A stretch of DNA of 27,300 bases from CAZGAH01 sp964523295. Its GTDB lineage: Bacteria > Desulfobacterota > Desulfovibrionia > Desulfovibrionales > Desulfovibrionaceae. Under the pieces are notes generated by a model, which saw only the letters and a program-made list of their open reading frames with translations, was not told the DNA's origin and did no database searches. Below, piece by piece: positions 17,937 through 25,890 of this stretch; position 1 is the stretch's first letter; each line of letters begins with the position of its first letter. The position numbers were made by a program, and so were the translations under genes. The stretch is from the NCBI GenBank assembly GCA_964523295.1, contig CAZGAH010000057.1, positions 1-27,300 on the forward strand, in the 5' to 3' direction.

Positions 17937-18296
17937 TCAGGGCCGGCCGTGATGGTTGGCCTGATCGGGCTCCACGGCGTGGTGCAGCACCTCCGCAACC
18001 CAGGTGTTCAGGCTCTTGCCGTCTTCCGCGGCCTTGGTGGCGATGCGCCGGTGCATCTCGGGCGTGAGGCGCACGTTGAAGCGGCCAGAATAGGGCTTTT
18101 CTGGCTGTCGCCCCTTCTGCGCGCAGAGTTCCAGGTAATCCGCCACGGAGTCCTCCAGAGCCTGCTTCATTTCATCGATGGAGCGCCCCTGAAAGGTGAT
18201 GACGTCGGACAGGTGCAGCACCTCGCCGTGGAACAGATCGGCCTCGGGATCGTACTCGAAGCGTCCCTGATATCCTTTGTAGCTCAATATGTTCAT
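17937..18296 (-). CDS. hicB: HicB-family antitoxin
   Basis: Encodes 119 aa from the ATG at 18296. The N-terminal half is a HicB_like RNase-H-type fold (YKGYQGRFEYDPEADLFHGE, then GRSIDEMKQALEDSVADYL). The C-terminal half (FNVRLTPEMHRRIATKAAEDG, then LNTWVAEVL) is a ribbon-helix-helix DNA-binding domain, as expected for an antitoxin that binds HicA and represses its own operon. Its ATG overlaps the stop of the upstream hicA by four bases (ATGA, 18293-18296), the usual translational coupling. The protein length is typical for HicB with an RHH domain. It ends next to the remains of a conjugation gene, consistent with carriage on a mobile element. Confidence 0.9.
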   Translation of the reverse strand: MNILSYKGYQGRFEYDPEADLFHGEVLHLSDVITFQGRSIDEMKQALEDSVADYLELCAQKGRQPEKPYSGRFNVRLTPEMHRRIATKAAEDGKSLNTWVAEVLHHAVEPDQANHHGRP

Positions 18297-18553
18297 GGTG
18301 TTACTCCTGCATCGTTCAGAAACCGCCGCACGGACCGCACCGAACCCTTGTCCGCCGCGGGTTGCGGATGGGGGCGATGGAACACGGCGTACTTACCGTT
18401 CAATTCCACCCGGATTCGCGAGCCCCGGCCTTCGGTGATTTCCGCACCGCAAGCGCGAAACAGACTTTCGATATCACCCCAGGCAATGGAAGGGCTGATC
18501 GGATCGCCGAAAATCGCCTCCAGGGTCCGGCGTTGTTTGTCGTTCATGGACAT
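18293..18553 (-). CDS. hicA: HicA-family mRNA interferase toxin
   Basis: Encodes 86 aa from the ATG at 18553; a second ATG at 18547 is possible. It has the HicA double-stranded-RNA-binding-like fold: an N-terminal helix (KQRRTLEAIFG), IAWGDIESLFRACGAEI, then the strands SRIRVELNGKYAVFHRPHP and a C-terminal helix SVRSVRRFLNDAGV. The short distance between the strand RIRVEL and FHRPHP matches the region that carries the family's catalytic His. HicA toxins cleave mRNA independently of ribosomes and are held inactive by HicB. Gene order toxin-antitoxin with a 4-bp overlap is standard for hicAB. No Shine-Dalgarno is visible before either ATG. Confidence 0.85.
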   Translation of the reverse strand: MSMNDKQRRTLEAIFGDPISPSIAWGDIESLFRACGAEITEGRGSRIRVELNGKYAVFHRPHPQPAADKGSVRSVRRFLNDAGVTP

Positions 18554-18557
18554 ATGG

Positions 18558-18585
18558 TACTACGCCGTGGTGTCAAGTCAAGGGT
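18558..18585 (-). promoter_or_regulatory. Candidate hicAB promoter/operator
   Basis: On the minus strand a TTGACTTGACA direct repeat lies just ahead of the hicA start. TTGACT, a 16-base spacer and TACCAT place the start point at or just after the hicA ATG, which would make the transcript nearly leaderless. The region is a natural site for HicB autorepression. Positions are approximate and judged by eye. Confidence 0.3.
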
Positions 18586-18774
18586 AAATCCGCCAGGACG
18601 GCCATGCCTGAGCGTAAGAAGCCTTGCGGGCGCGCGCCGCAACGAGTCTCGTCCCGGAAGACGATCTGCGGACAGACTCCCGCCCCCGCCTTGTTTCGCT
18701 ATCCACGATACACCGTTCGTGACCTCTGTCGTACAGTAATATTAACCTGTTGAGTTTCCAGCGGAATTTTCATA

Positions 18775-18803
18775 TTGCGAGCCTTTTTGATTTCTTGTAT
18801 AAA
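18775..18803 (+). promoter_or_regulatory. Candidate sigma70 promoter for the sensory cassette
   Basis: TTGCGA (18775-18780), exactly 17 bases, then TATAAA (18798-18803) in an AT-rich strip. The predicted start point near 18810 coincides with the first ATG of the binding-protein gene. This implies either leaderless initiation there or use of the in-frame GTG at 18888. Confidence 0.5.
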
Positions 18804-18809
18804 ATATAA

Positions 18810-19931
18810 ATGGATAGTGCCCTGCTCATATCGCGTATTTATTCAGTTTTGGCGCTCGCAGGGGGCCGCCGGTGGTGGGCGTCGGCGGTGTCCGGCACGT
18901 GTACCAGGCTGACGCCCTGTCTGCTCGGGGTTTTGTTCTGCTGTGCGCTCTGCCTGGTCTGGGGCGTTGTGCCCGTGCGCGCTGGCGAGGAGCCTTTTTC
19001 GGGGTCCGCGCTCGTCCAGGATCCCGATGCGTACGCCGGTGCCGTGGCGTACGAGGGCTTTCTCAGCCAGGCTGGTCCCTTGCCCACGGGCAGCGGAGAG
19101 GACGTCCTTGCGGTCGTGCTGAAGTATTTCGGAAAGCCCTCCTGTCAGCAGGTGTTGTTGGGGATGCAGGACACGGCCCGTAAGGCCGGGGTGGCCTTGC
19201 CCTGCGCGGCGGCCGGGTCGGAGTTCGACGAGCAGGGGCAGCGGGCCCGGGTTGCCGAGGCCCTGGCCGGTGCTCCGCGTGTTCTAGTGCTGTCGCCGCT
19301 CGTCGAGGGCAACCTGAGCGGGCTGACTGTGCCGGGCGCCACGATCTTGCTGTACGTGGATGACGTACCGCAGGAGGGCGTTACCTATTACGTGGGTTCC
19401 AACCACTACCGGTGCGGGACGCAGGCCGGCGAGCTTCTGACGGCGCGGTTTCCGGGCCGGGGAGCGGTTGCGGTGCTTACCGGGCGCAAGGAGAGCTATT
19501 CGTCGCGGCAGCGTGCCCTGGGATTCCAGGCGACGGTGACGGCCAGCGGCTTTACGGTCGCGTCGGAAATCGAATGCTCGTGGGATCAGCATCAGGCCTA
19601 TCAGGCCACGGTCGGGCTCATGCGCCAGTACCCCGACTTGCGGGCCATTTATTGCGTCAACGATACCATGGCGATTGGCGCGGCACATGCGGTACGACTT
19701 GAGGGTGGCGGATCGCGGATCGCGATCTTTGGCACGGGCGGCAGTCCCCAGGCGCTGGGAGCCGTGCAGAGCGGGCTGCTGGCGGGAACTGTGGATTGCC
19801 ATTCGTGGGCCATCGGCGCCGCCTCCTTGGATATCGCCCTGCGGCTGGCCCGCGGACTACAGGCACCACGCGTCGTGCATATCACCTCGCGCGGCGTGAG
19901 CGCCTTGTACGCGGGGCAGGAGGCCGAATAA
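18810..19931 (+). CDS. Periplasmic sugar-type binding protein (Peripla_BP, LacI/RbsB-like fold)
   Basis: Encodes 373 aa from the ATG at 18810. A hydrophobic export segment lies at about residues 36-55 (CLLGVLFCCALCLVWGVV), with probable cleavage after VRA (about residue 58). The region before it is unusually long; a GTG at 18888 (residue 27) would give a normal signal peptide. The mature part has the type-I periplasmic binding architecture: two alternating domains with YVGSNHYRCGTQAGELL, GAVAVLTGRKESYSSRQRALGF, AIYCVNDTMAIGAAHAVRL and IAIFGTGGSPQALGAVQSG, as in ribose/galactose receptors. The usual ABC ATPase and permease genes are absent. The next genes are two DctP-like receptors and a sensor kinase, all on one strand with short spacers, so it is more likely a sensory receptor than a transporter subunit. 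Ligand unknown. Confidence 0.82.
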   Translation: MDSALLISRIYSVLALAGGRRWWASAVSGTCTRLTPCLLGVLFCCALCLVWGVVPVRAGEEPFSGSALVQDPDAYAGAVAYEGFLSQAGPLPTGSGEDVLAVVLKYFGKPSCQQVLLGMQDTARKAGVALPCAAAGSEFDEQGQRARVAEALAGAPRVLVLSPLVEGNLSGLTVPGATILLYVDDVPQEGVTYYVGSNHYRCGTQAGELLTARFPGRGAVAVLTGRKESYSSRQRALGFQATVTASGFTVASEIECSWDQHQAYQATVGLMRQYPDLRAIYCVNDTMAIGAAHAVRLEGGGSRIAIFGTGGSPQALGAVQSGLLAGTVDCHSWAIGAASLDIALRLARGLQAPRVVHITSRGVSALYAGQEAE

Positions 19932-19947
19932 CAGGGGGGGGGCGGCG

Positions 19948-20982
19948 ATGTTGACGAGAAGGGCATTCTTACGCTGTGCCGGCCTGGCCGGGGCCGGATT
20001 CGTCGCGTCGGGTTCCTGGCCGGCCCTGGCCGCGGCGCCGGTGACCGCGTACAAGGGCGTCACCTTCCTTACCCCGGCGTACCGCGCCTTGATGTACGGG
20101 ATTCAGGGCTTTGTGGAACGGCTGAGGCAGCAGTCGGAGGGAACTTTCGGGGTGGAGTTTTTCGATTCCGCCTCCCTGATGAAAGCCGACGAGCAGGTCG
20201 CCGGGTTGCGCGTGGGTACGATCCAGTTCATGTTCCATACGACCTCGTACATCACGGAAACCTTTCCGATTCTCGGCATTCTGGGGCTGCCGGGCGTCTG
20301 TCAGGAGCTGTATTTGCATCCGGAACGACTGACCATGGAGTCGGGGCTCTGGGACTGTATCAACGAGGCGTTGGCGAGGGACAATCTGTTCATGCTCTCC
20401 GCCGGCGGCGGGGTCATGGAGCCGGAATACATCTGGAGCGGGAAGAACCGGGTTGTGTCGCTGGCCGATCTTGCCGGCAAACGCTGCCGGGTCGTGAGTC
20501 ACGAGGTGTTCGGCATGGTAGAGGGCTTTGGCGCCGAACCGCTCCGTATTCCCTCAGACGCGATTTACCTGGCCCTGCAGCGTGGCGCCCTGGACGCGGT
20601 GGTGGCCAACATCAGCACCATCGTGAGCCGGAACCTTCAGGAGCATCTCCGCTACTGTTATCGGCTGCCGATGACGGCCTATGCGATCGCCCTTTTTCTG
20701 CGAAAAGATTTCTGGAGCAGCCTGGCGGACAAGGCGAGAGCGGCGTTCCGGGACTCCGCGAAATGGTTCGACGCCAACGAGGCCCGGATGGTCAATCAGA
20801 CGTTCTATCCCGACGAGGACTGGCCCTTGGTACGCAAAGCCGGAATAGAGACGGTCGAGCCGTCTGAAGACGACTTGCGGTCCTTCGGAGAGAAGGCCGG
20901 GGCCGTCCATGAGGAATGGCTACAACGCGTCGATCCGGACCTGGGAAAGAAGGCTCTGGCCCTGGCCCTGGGAAAGTCATGA
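19948..20982 (+). CDS. TRAP-type (DctP-family) substrate-binding protein 1, Tat-exported
   Basis: Encodes 344 aa. The N-terminus MLTRRAFLRCAGLAGAG is a twin-arginine signal with an ALAAA-like cleavage region near residue 30, so the protein is exported folded to the periplasm. The mature part has DctP-family features: TFLTPAYRAL, VEFFDSASLM, the central LAGKRCRVV strand whose second Arg is the usual carboxylate-contacting residue, and LALQRGALDAVVANIST. TRAP receptors bind organic acids, but no DctQ or DctM membrane subunit lies nearby. It starts 16 bp after the preceding binding-protein gene, behind a run of nine G that doubles as the ribosome-binding region. Obvious paralogue of the following gene. 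Ligand unknown. Confidence 0.88.
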   Translation: MLTRRAFLRCAGLAGAGFVASGSWPALAAAPVTAYKGVTFLTPAYRALMYGIQGFVERLRQQSEGTFGVEFFDSASLMKADEQVAGLRVGTIQFMFHTTSYITETFPILGILGLPGVCQELYLHPERLTMESGLWDCINEALARDNLFMLSAGGGVMEPEYIWSGKNRVVSLADLAGKRCRVVSHEVFGMVEGFGAEPLRIPSDAIYLALQRGALDAVVANISTIVSRNLQEHLRYCYRLPMTAYAIALFLRKDFWSSLADKARAAFRDSAKWFDANEARMVNQTFYPDEDWPLVRKAGIETVEPSEDDLRSFGEKAGAVHEEWLQRVDPDLGKKALALALGKS

Positions 20983-21013
20983 GGAACCTCAGGCCGGATA
21001 TCGGAGAAAACCA

Positions 21014-22042
21014 ATGGAAACGCGCCGTACATTTTTGATACGCGGAGCAGCGACGTTCGCCGGCCTGGCCTGTGGGCTCTGGCCGGGGTTTGCACAGTCC
21101 GAGGGCTCGATCCGTTGCCGGGGGCTGACCCATCTCACTCCCGCCTACGGCCCGATGTACGCGGCCACGCGTGGTTTTGTCGATATCCTCAAACAGCAGG
21201 TCGGGAACACCGCCCAGGTGGAGTTCTTTGATTCCGGGACGCTCATGCCGGTAGACGGTATGCTTGACGGGCTGCGGGAGCGCTCGTTGCAGTTCATTTT
21301 TCACGCCACGCCGTATCTGGGCTCCGAGCTTCCCGCCCTGGCAGGACTGGACCTGCCGGGCGTCTGCCAGGCCTTGTACGCCAATCCGGATCGGCTGGCG
21401 ATGCGCTCGCCGCTCTGGAATCACCTCAATGCCGCCCTTGCGGAGAAAAATCTTCTGCTGGTGGCTACCGGGGGGATGTTCGAACCGGAGTATCTCTGGA
21501 GCACGCGCCGCATCGAGTCCATCAGCGACCTGCGAGGACTGCGCTGCCGGACTATCGGTCCGGAGACGGACGAAATCGCAGGAGCCCTGGAGATGGAGCC
21601 CGTGCGGTTGAGTTCGGAAAAGCTGTACCTGGGCGTGCAGCGCGGCGCCGTGGACGTGGTCATGGGCAACATCAGCACCGTGGCGGCCAGAAATCTCCCC
21701 GAGCTGCTGAAACACTGCTTCCGGCTTCCGGTCAGTGGCTTCTCCGTTGTGGTCCTGGTGTGTCGTGATGTCTGGTCCTCATGGCCCGAGCGGCTGCAGC
21801 AGGCCTTCCACGCCGCCGGCGAATGGTACGACGCCAATCAGGCCAGATATGTCAACAAGGCGGCCTATCCCCAGGAGTATTGGCCCCTGTTGCACAAGGC
21901 CGGGGTCGCGACGGTGGAGCCGTCGGCCGCTGATATGGCAGACCTCGACCGGCGGAGCGAAAAGGTCTGGGCCTGGTGGCGGTCGCTCGTCGGCGAGGAT
22001 TGGGGTCACACCTTTCTCGACCTGGCACTGGGGCGCGCATGA
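21014..22042 (+). CDS. TRAP-type (DctP-family) substrate-binding protein 2, Tat-exported
   Basis: Encodes 342 aa from the ATG at 21014, supported by GGAG at 21003-21006. METRRTFLIRGAATFAG is a twin-arginine signal, with cleavage expected after GFAQ or close by. It aligns end to end with its upstream neighbour: GLTHLTPAYGP, VEFFDSGTLM, LDLPGVCQALY, FEPEYLWS, LRGLRCRTI, GVQRGAVDVVMGNIST, and WYDANQARYVNK near the C-terminus. The pair arose by tandem duplication but has diverged widely, suggesting different ligands or a heteromeric receptor. The gene ends by overlapping the sensor-kinase start (ATGA, 22039-22042), which couples its translation to the kinase and argues for a shared signalling function. 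No TRAP permease genes accompany it. Confidence 0.88.
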   Translation: METRRTFLIRGAATFAGLACGLWPGFAQSEGSIRCRGLTHLTPAYGPMYAATRGFVDILKQQVGNTAQVEFFDSGTLMPVDGMLDGLRERSLQFIFHATPYLGSELPALAGLDLPGVCQALYANPDRLAMRSPLWNHLNAALAEKNLLLVATGGMFEPEYLWSTRRIESISDLRGLRCRTIGPETDEIAGALEMEPVRLSSEKLYLGVQRGAVDVVMGNISTVAARNLPELLKHCFRLPVSGFSVVVLVCRDVWSSWPERLQQAFHAAGEWYDANQARYVNKAAYPQEYWPLLHKAGVATVEPSAADMADLDRRSEKVWAWWRSLVGEDWGHTFLDLALGRA

Positions 22043-25000
22043 GAGGACCGCGGCATGTGTACGGGCGGGCTGGCATCCGCCTGAAGATATTGGCCGCGTT
22101 TCTGGGCGTGGTGTTGTTCACGGCCGGCGTGGCGGGTCTGGGCGCCATTCTGGTCAGCCGGGACACCGTAACGGATCAGGCTATCGCGCACCTGGAGTCC
22201 GTGGCCTCGCTCAAGGAGTCCGAACTCAAATCCTGGACTCGAAACCTGTCCATCGAGTTGATGGGCCTGGCGGAACAGGGCTGGGGGCGGCGACTGGCCG
22301 CGTTGGCGGCCCTGCCGTCGGATTCCCGGGAATTCAAGACAGAGGCAAAGGCGATCCGGGAGCGTTTTCGTCAGACCCTGGCCCCGACCCAACGACTGGA
22401 AGAGCTGTATCTGCTCTCCGCCTCCGGCAAGGTACTGGTTTCGTCAAACCCGATCGTCGAAGGCGAGTTTCGCGGCGCGCAGGAATACTTCGCTGCCGGT
22501 CTCCGCGAGCCCGGCATCCACGTGCAGACCACGACCTGGTCTTCGGCCTCGGAGCCGTTGAACGCCATGATCGTCGTTATCCCGGTCCGCGACGCAGCCG
22601 GCAGGACGGCTGCCGTACTCTGCGGACGTGCCAGCGCCAACAGGATCAATCTGCTCATGAGCGATTCGACCGGGCTGGGGCAGACCGGCGAGACCTATCT
22701 CGTGGCGGGGAATAACGTCCTCATGAGCGCAACGCGTTTCAAGGCCTCGGCGCCGTCCGCTACGGCCGCCTTCAGCCTCGGCCTGGAGGAAGCGTTGCAG
22801 CGACACCGGAGCGGCTGGGGCATCTACCGCAACGCCTGGGGAAATGAGGTCGTCGGCGTCTACCGCTGGCTTCCCGAACTCAAGGTCGCGCTCATGGCCG
22901 AGCAGGACAAGGCCGAAATTTTGCAGCCGGTCTACCGGACCTTGCGCGTGATCGGTATAACCGTCGTTCTGGCCGTGATCGCGGCGTCTGTGGCTGCGGT
23001 GCTATTCACCCGGACTCTGGCGCGTCCACTTGTCGAACTCGCCACTATCGCCGGCCGTATTGCCGGAGGAGAACTCGAGCTCGCTGCCGATATCCGCCGC
23101 CAGGACGAGATTGGCAGCCTGGCCCAGGCCTTCAACACCATGACCATGCGTCTGCGCGAGCTTATCGCGGACCTCTCCCGGCGCCTCGACGAACTCGAAA
23201 GCACGCAGCAGGCCTTGCGCTCCAGCGAGGCCAGGTACCGCTCCATCTTCGAAAACGCCCTGGAAGGCGTGTTTCAGACCACGCCCGAGGGCCGCTTTCT
23301 CAGCATCAACCCCGCGCTGGTCGGGATTCTCGGGTATGACAGCGAGGCCGAGCTGCTTGCGATGGTCACGGACATCAGTACGCAATGTTACGCCAATCCC
23401 TCCGATCGTGAGGAGATGCTCCGTCAGCTTCGGGAAAACGATTTCGTCAAGAACTACCTCGCTGAGTTCCGGCGCAAGGACGGCTCCGTTCTCTGGGGAA
23501 TGCTGAATTTGCGCGCCATCAGGGACGAGAATGGTGCTTTGCGCCACCTGGAAGGTATTTTCACCGACATGACCGAGCGGAAGCGCTTCGAAAAGGAGCT
23601 GGCCGAACTCAACCGACATCTGGAGCAGCTGGTGGTCGAGCGGACGGCGGACATCGAGCGCAAGGCCAGGGAACTGGAAGAGGCGAACCGGCAGCTGCTG
23701 GAACTCGACGAGCTGAAGTCCGCCTTTCTCTCCTCGGTCTCGCACGAGCTGCGAACGCCGCTGACATCGATCCTGGGCTTCGCCAAACTCATTGACCGCG
23801 ATTTTATCCGCAGCTTCATGCCTCTTTCCAAGGGCGTTGCCGGGCTGGAGAGCAAAAGCGAGCGTATTCATGCCAATCTGGCCATCATCGAGCGCGAAGG
23901 CGAACGACTCACCCGCCTGATCAACGATTTTCTCGATCTGACCAAGATCGAAGCCGGTCGCGTGGACTGGAAGGATGCGCTGTATCCGGCCTCGACGTTG
24001 CTGCAACAGGCCCTGGAGGCCGTGCATAGCCTGGTCGGCCGGAATCCGGAGGTGAAGCTCGAGGTGGACATCCCGCCGGACCTGCCGGCGGTCTTCGTGG
24101 ATGCGGACCGTCTGGAACAGCTGGTGATCAATATCCTGACCAATGCCTGGAAATTCACCGAGCGGGGATTCATCCGCATCAGCGCCAGTCACGACGCCCA
24201 GTCCAAGGCACTGCTCGTACAGGTGGCCGATTCCGGATTGGGAATTCCGGCCTCGGATCTGAACAAAATATTCGATAAGTTCCATCAGGTGCGACGCAGC
24301 GACACCGTAAGCGATAAACCCAAGGGCACGGGCCTGGGTCTGGCGATATGCCGACAGATCGTAGATCATTACAAGGGCCGGATCTGGGTGGAATCCGAGC
24401 CTGGCCAGGGCAGTGTCTTCAGTTTTGAACTACCGGCAGCCGTCATTCCCGAGACTGAGTCGGAAATCGAGGTCTCGGAGGCCCTCGTGTTGCCAGCCGG
24501 AGCGCCGCGCATCCTCGTGGTGGACGACGATGCCGCGGTCCGTCAATATCTCAGCCAGATATTCCAGGACGAAGGCTACGCACCGGTGACCGCCGCCGAC
24601 GGCGCCGAGGCGCTGGAAAAGGCCCGGCAGTACGCCCCGAGCCTGATCACCATGGACCTGATCATGCCGAACATGGGCGGCGAAGAGGCCATCCGCCAGC
24701 TGCGCAACGACCCGGAACTGGGTTCCATCCCCATCCTGGTCATTTCCGTGCTCCAGGAGGGGCAGGTCAAGGGCGTGGACGCCTCGCTACGCAAGCCTAT
24801 CGACCCGGATCAGGTGCTCGACGCCGTACATGGCCTGCTCTCCGGGTGCAATGTCAGCCGGCCCATCCTGGTGCTCCGACGCAACGGCCCCGAGCGGCTG
24901 GGCTCTTTTTTCGCGCTGTGCGAGGGAAATATCGACTATTGCGACGAGGAACAGCTCTGGCGCCGCCTAGCCGCGGGCTTCCGGGGAACGGTGGTTCTGC

Positions 25001-25095
25001 CGGCCTGGGCGGCAAGAACCCTGGATATTGCTCGACTCTCCGTGGCGGACGGCGTCAATGTCCTGCTCATGCCCGAGGCGCCGGAGCAGAGTTGA
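22039..25095 (+). CDS. Hybrid sensor histidine kinase (extracytoplasmic sensor-HAMP-PAS-HisKA-HATPase-REC)
   Basis: Encodes 1018 aa from the ATG at 22039, which overlaps the stop of the binding-protein gene. Order: TM1 (about 14-39); periplasmic Cache-like sensor (40-300) with LEELYLLSASGKVLVSS; TM2 (303-323); HAMP (322-375); PAS (396-517) ending in IFTDMTERKRFE; a coiled coil; HisKA with phospho-acceptor His569 in SHELRTPLTS; HATPase_c with NILTNAWKF, DSGLGIP and GTGLGLA; and a receiver domain (823-935) with the acidic pocket VVDDD, phospho-acceptor Asp873 in TMDLIMP, and Lys919. About 80 further residues (from RPILVLRR to the end) resemble a second, degenerate receiver without acceptor Asp. 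No DNA-binding output domain is present, so the signal must pass on to another protein. The periplasmic domain is a natural docking site for the three upstream receptors. Confidence 0.93.
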   Translation: MRGPRHVYGRAGIRLKILAAFLGVVLFTAGVAGLGAILVSRDTVTDQAIAHLESVASLKESELKSWTRNLSIELMGLAEQGWGRRLAALAALPSDSREFKTEAKAIRERFRQTLAPTQRLEELYLLSASGKVLVSSNPIVEGEFRGAQEYFAAGLREPGIHVQTTTWSSASEPLNAMIVVIPVRDAAGRTAAVLCGRASANRINLLMSDSTGLGQTGETYLVAGNNVLMSATRFKASAPSATAAFSLGLEEALQRHRSGWGIYRNAWGNEVVGVYRWLPELKVALMAEQDKAEILQPVYRTLRVIGITVVLAVIAASVAAVLFTRTLARPLVELATIAGRIAGGELELAADIRRQDEIGSLAQAFNTMTMRLRELIADLSRRLDELESTQQALRSSEARYRSIFENALEGVFQTTPEGRFLSINPALVGILGYDSEAELLAMVTDISTQCYANPSDREEMLRQLRENDFVKNYLAEFRRKDGSVLWGMLNLRAIRDENGALRHLEGIFTDMTERKRFEKELAELNRHLEQLVVERTADIERKARELEEANRQLLELDELKSAFLSSVSHELRTPLTSILGFAKLIDRDFIRSFMPLSKGVAGLESKSERIHANLAIIEREGERLTRLINDFLDLTKIEAGRVDWKDALYPASTLLQQALEAVHSLVGRNPEVKLEVDIPPDLPAVFVDADRLEQLVINILTNAWKFTERGFIRISASHDAQSKALLVQVADSGLGIPASDLNKIFDKFHQVRRSDTVSDKPKGTGLGLAICRQIVDHYKGRIWVESEPGQGSVFSFELPAAVIPETESEIEVSEALVLPAGAPRILVVDDDAAVRQYLSQIFQDEGYAPVTAADGAEALEKARQYAPSLITMDLIMPNMGGEEAIRQLRNDPELGSIPILVISVLQEGQVKGVDASLRKPIDPDQVLDAVHGLLSGCNVSRPILVLRRNGPERLGSFFALCEGNIDYCDEEQLWRRLAAGFRGTVVLPAWAARTLDIARLSVADGVNVLLMPEAPEQS

Positions 25096-25121
25096 TTCCC
25101 CTCGCCAGTACGCAGAAAAGA

Positions 25122-25146
25122 CCCGGAGCGCCCCCGCTTTTCCGGG
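25122..25146 (+). terminator. Weak candidate hairpin after the sensor kinase
   Basis: CCCGGA (25122-25127) and TCCGGG (25141-25146) can pair around a 13-base loop, 27 bases after the kinase stop. There is hardly any T-tract, so this is only a possible end of the cassette transcript. Confidence 0.25.
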
Positions 25147-25184
25147 CTCTTGCCGCCGCCGCGCGTATCGGGTAGACGTCGCGC

Positions 25185-25850
25185 ATGGCCAGGATTTCCA
25201 ACCCGCACGACGAATTTTGCCGATATCTGCTCAACCGACCCGAGCAGGCGGCGGGATTTCTGGCGCATTTCCTGCCGCCCGGGTTGCTGTCGCCGCTGCG
25301 CTTGTCGAAGCTGACTCCGCTGCCCGGCACGTTCGTCGACGACGATCTGACCGACCATCATACCGATCTGCTCTTCTCGGTGCCCGGCAAGCACGGGCCG
25401 GAAACCCTGGTATACATCCTTTTCGAGCACAAGAGCACGCCCGACCGCAGGACGCCGTTGCAGCTCTATCGCTATATGGAACGCGTCTGGAACGCCCATC
25501 TCAAGCGGAAGAAAAGCCTGCCCCTGCCGTCGATACTGCCCGTGCTCGTGTATCAGGGGCGCAAGCCCTGGCCCTGGCCAACGCAATTCGAGGATCTGGT
25601 CCAGCCGGCGCCCGGATACGAGCGCTTCGTGCCCAAGTTCTCCTTCCATCTGGTGGACTTGAGCCTTGCCGACGACGCCAGCCTTCCGTCGGACCCGATG
25701 CTCGGGGTCGGGATTCTGATCATGAAGCACGTCCGGCACCCGGACTTGCCGACGGTCATCCGTACCGCCTCCATCCATTTCGCGGCCTTGCCCGGTTATC
25801 CCGACGGGCTGTCGGGAGCACATGATATGACCGACCTTTGTAGCACGTGA
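25185..25850 (+). pseudogene. Rpn-family PD-(D/E)XK nuclease (Transposase_31-like), interrupted by the IS
   Basis: The native part covers the first 214 codons (25185 to about 25827); the last seven residues (MTDLCST and stop) are encoded by the insertion sequence. It has the Rpn/PDDEXK_2 pattern: an opening SNPHDEFCRYLL, a catalytic-type Asp in HHTDLLFSV, then the EHKS strand (VYILFEHKSTPDR), followed by LQLYRYMERVW and LPSILPVLVYQGRKPW. Family members act as DNA endonucleases that promote recombination and are often scattered in multiple copies. The nuclease core is complete but the C-terminal part is cut off. If the element and one GATA copy are removed, the frame continues as GAHDTR into the sequence after 27293, so the disruption is a simple insertion. 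No good ribosome site precedes the ATG. Confidence 0.82.
25824..25827. repeat. Target-site duplication, left copy (GATA)
   Basis: GATA directly abuts the left terminal inverted repeat; the same GATA directly abuts the right one at 27290-27293. Confidence 0.6.
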
Positions 25851-25860
25851 GTTGACCGAT
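25828..25860 (+). repeat. Left terminal inverted repeat of the IS
   Basis: 33 bases starting TGACCGA and ending TTGACCGAT. It pairs with 27257-27289 with five mismatches. The TGACCGA heptamer occurs at both ends within the repeat, suggesting two transposase contact sites. Confidence 0.75.
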
Positions 25861-25890
25861 TGCCGATAGGTTCTCTGAGGAGGACCCATC

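Noticed and set aside
17241..18587. 448-codon plus-strand open frame as a single gene
   Set aside because: Only a short internal part resembles TrbI; the 3' half is antisense to the well-supported hicAB genes.
19948..22042. Classical TRAP transporter operon
   Set aside because: No DctQ or DctM membrane gene follows; the next gene is a histidine kinase with a 4-bp overlap.
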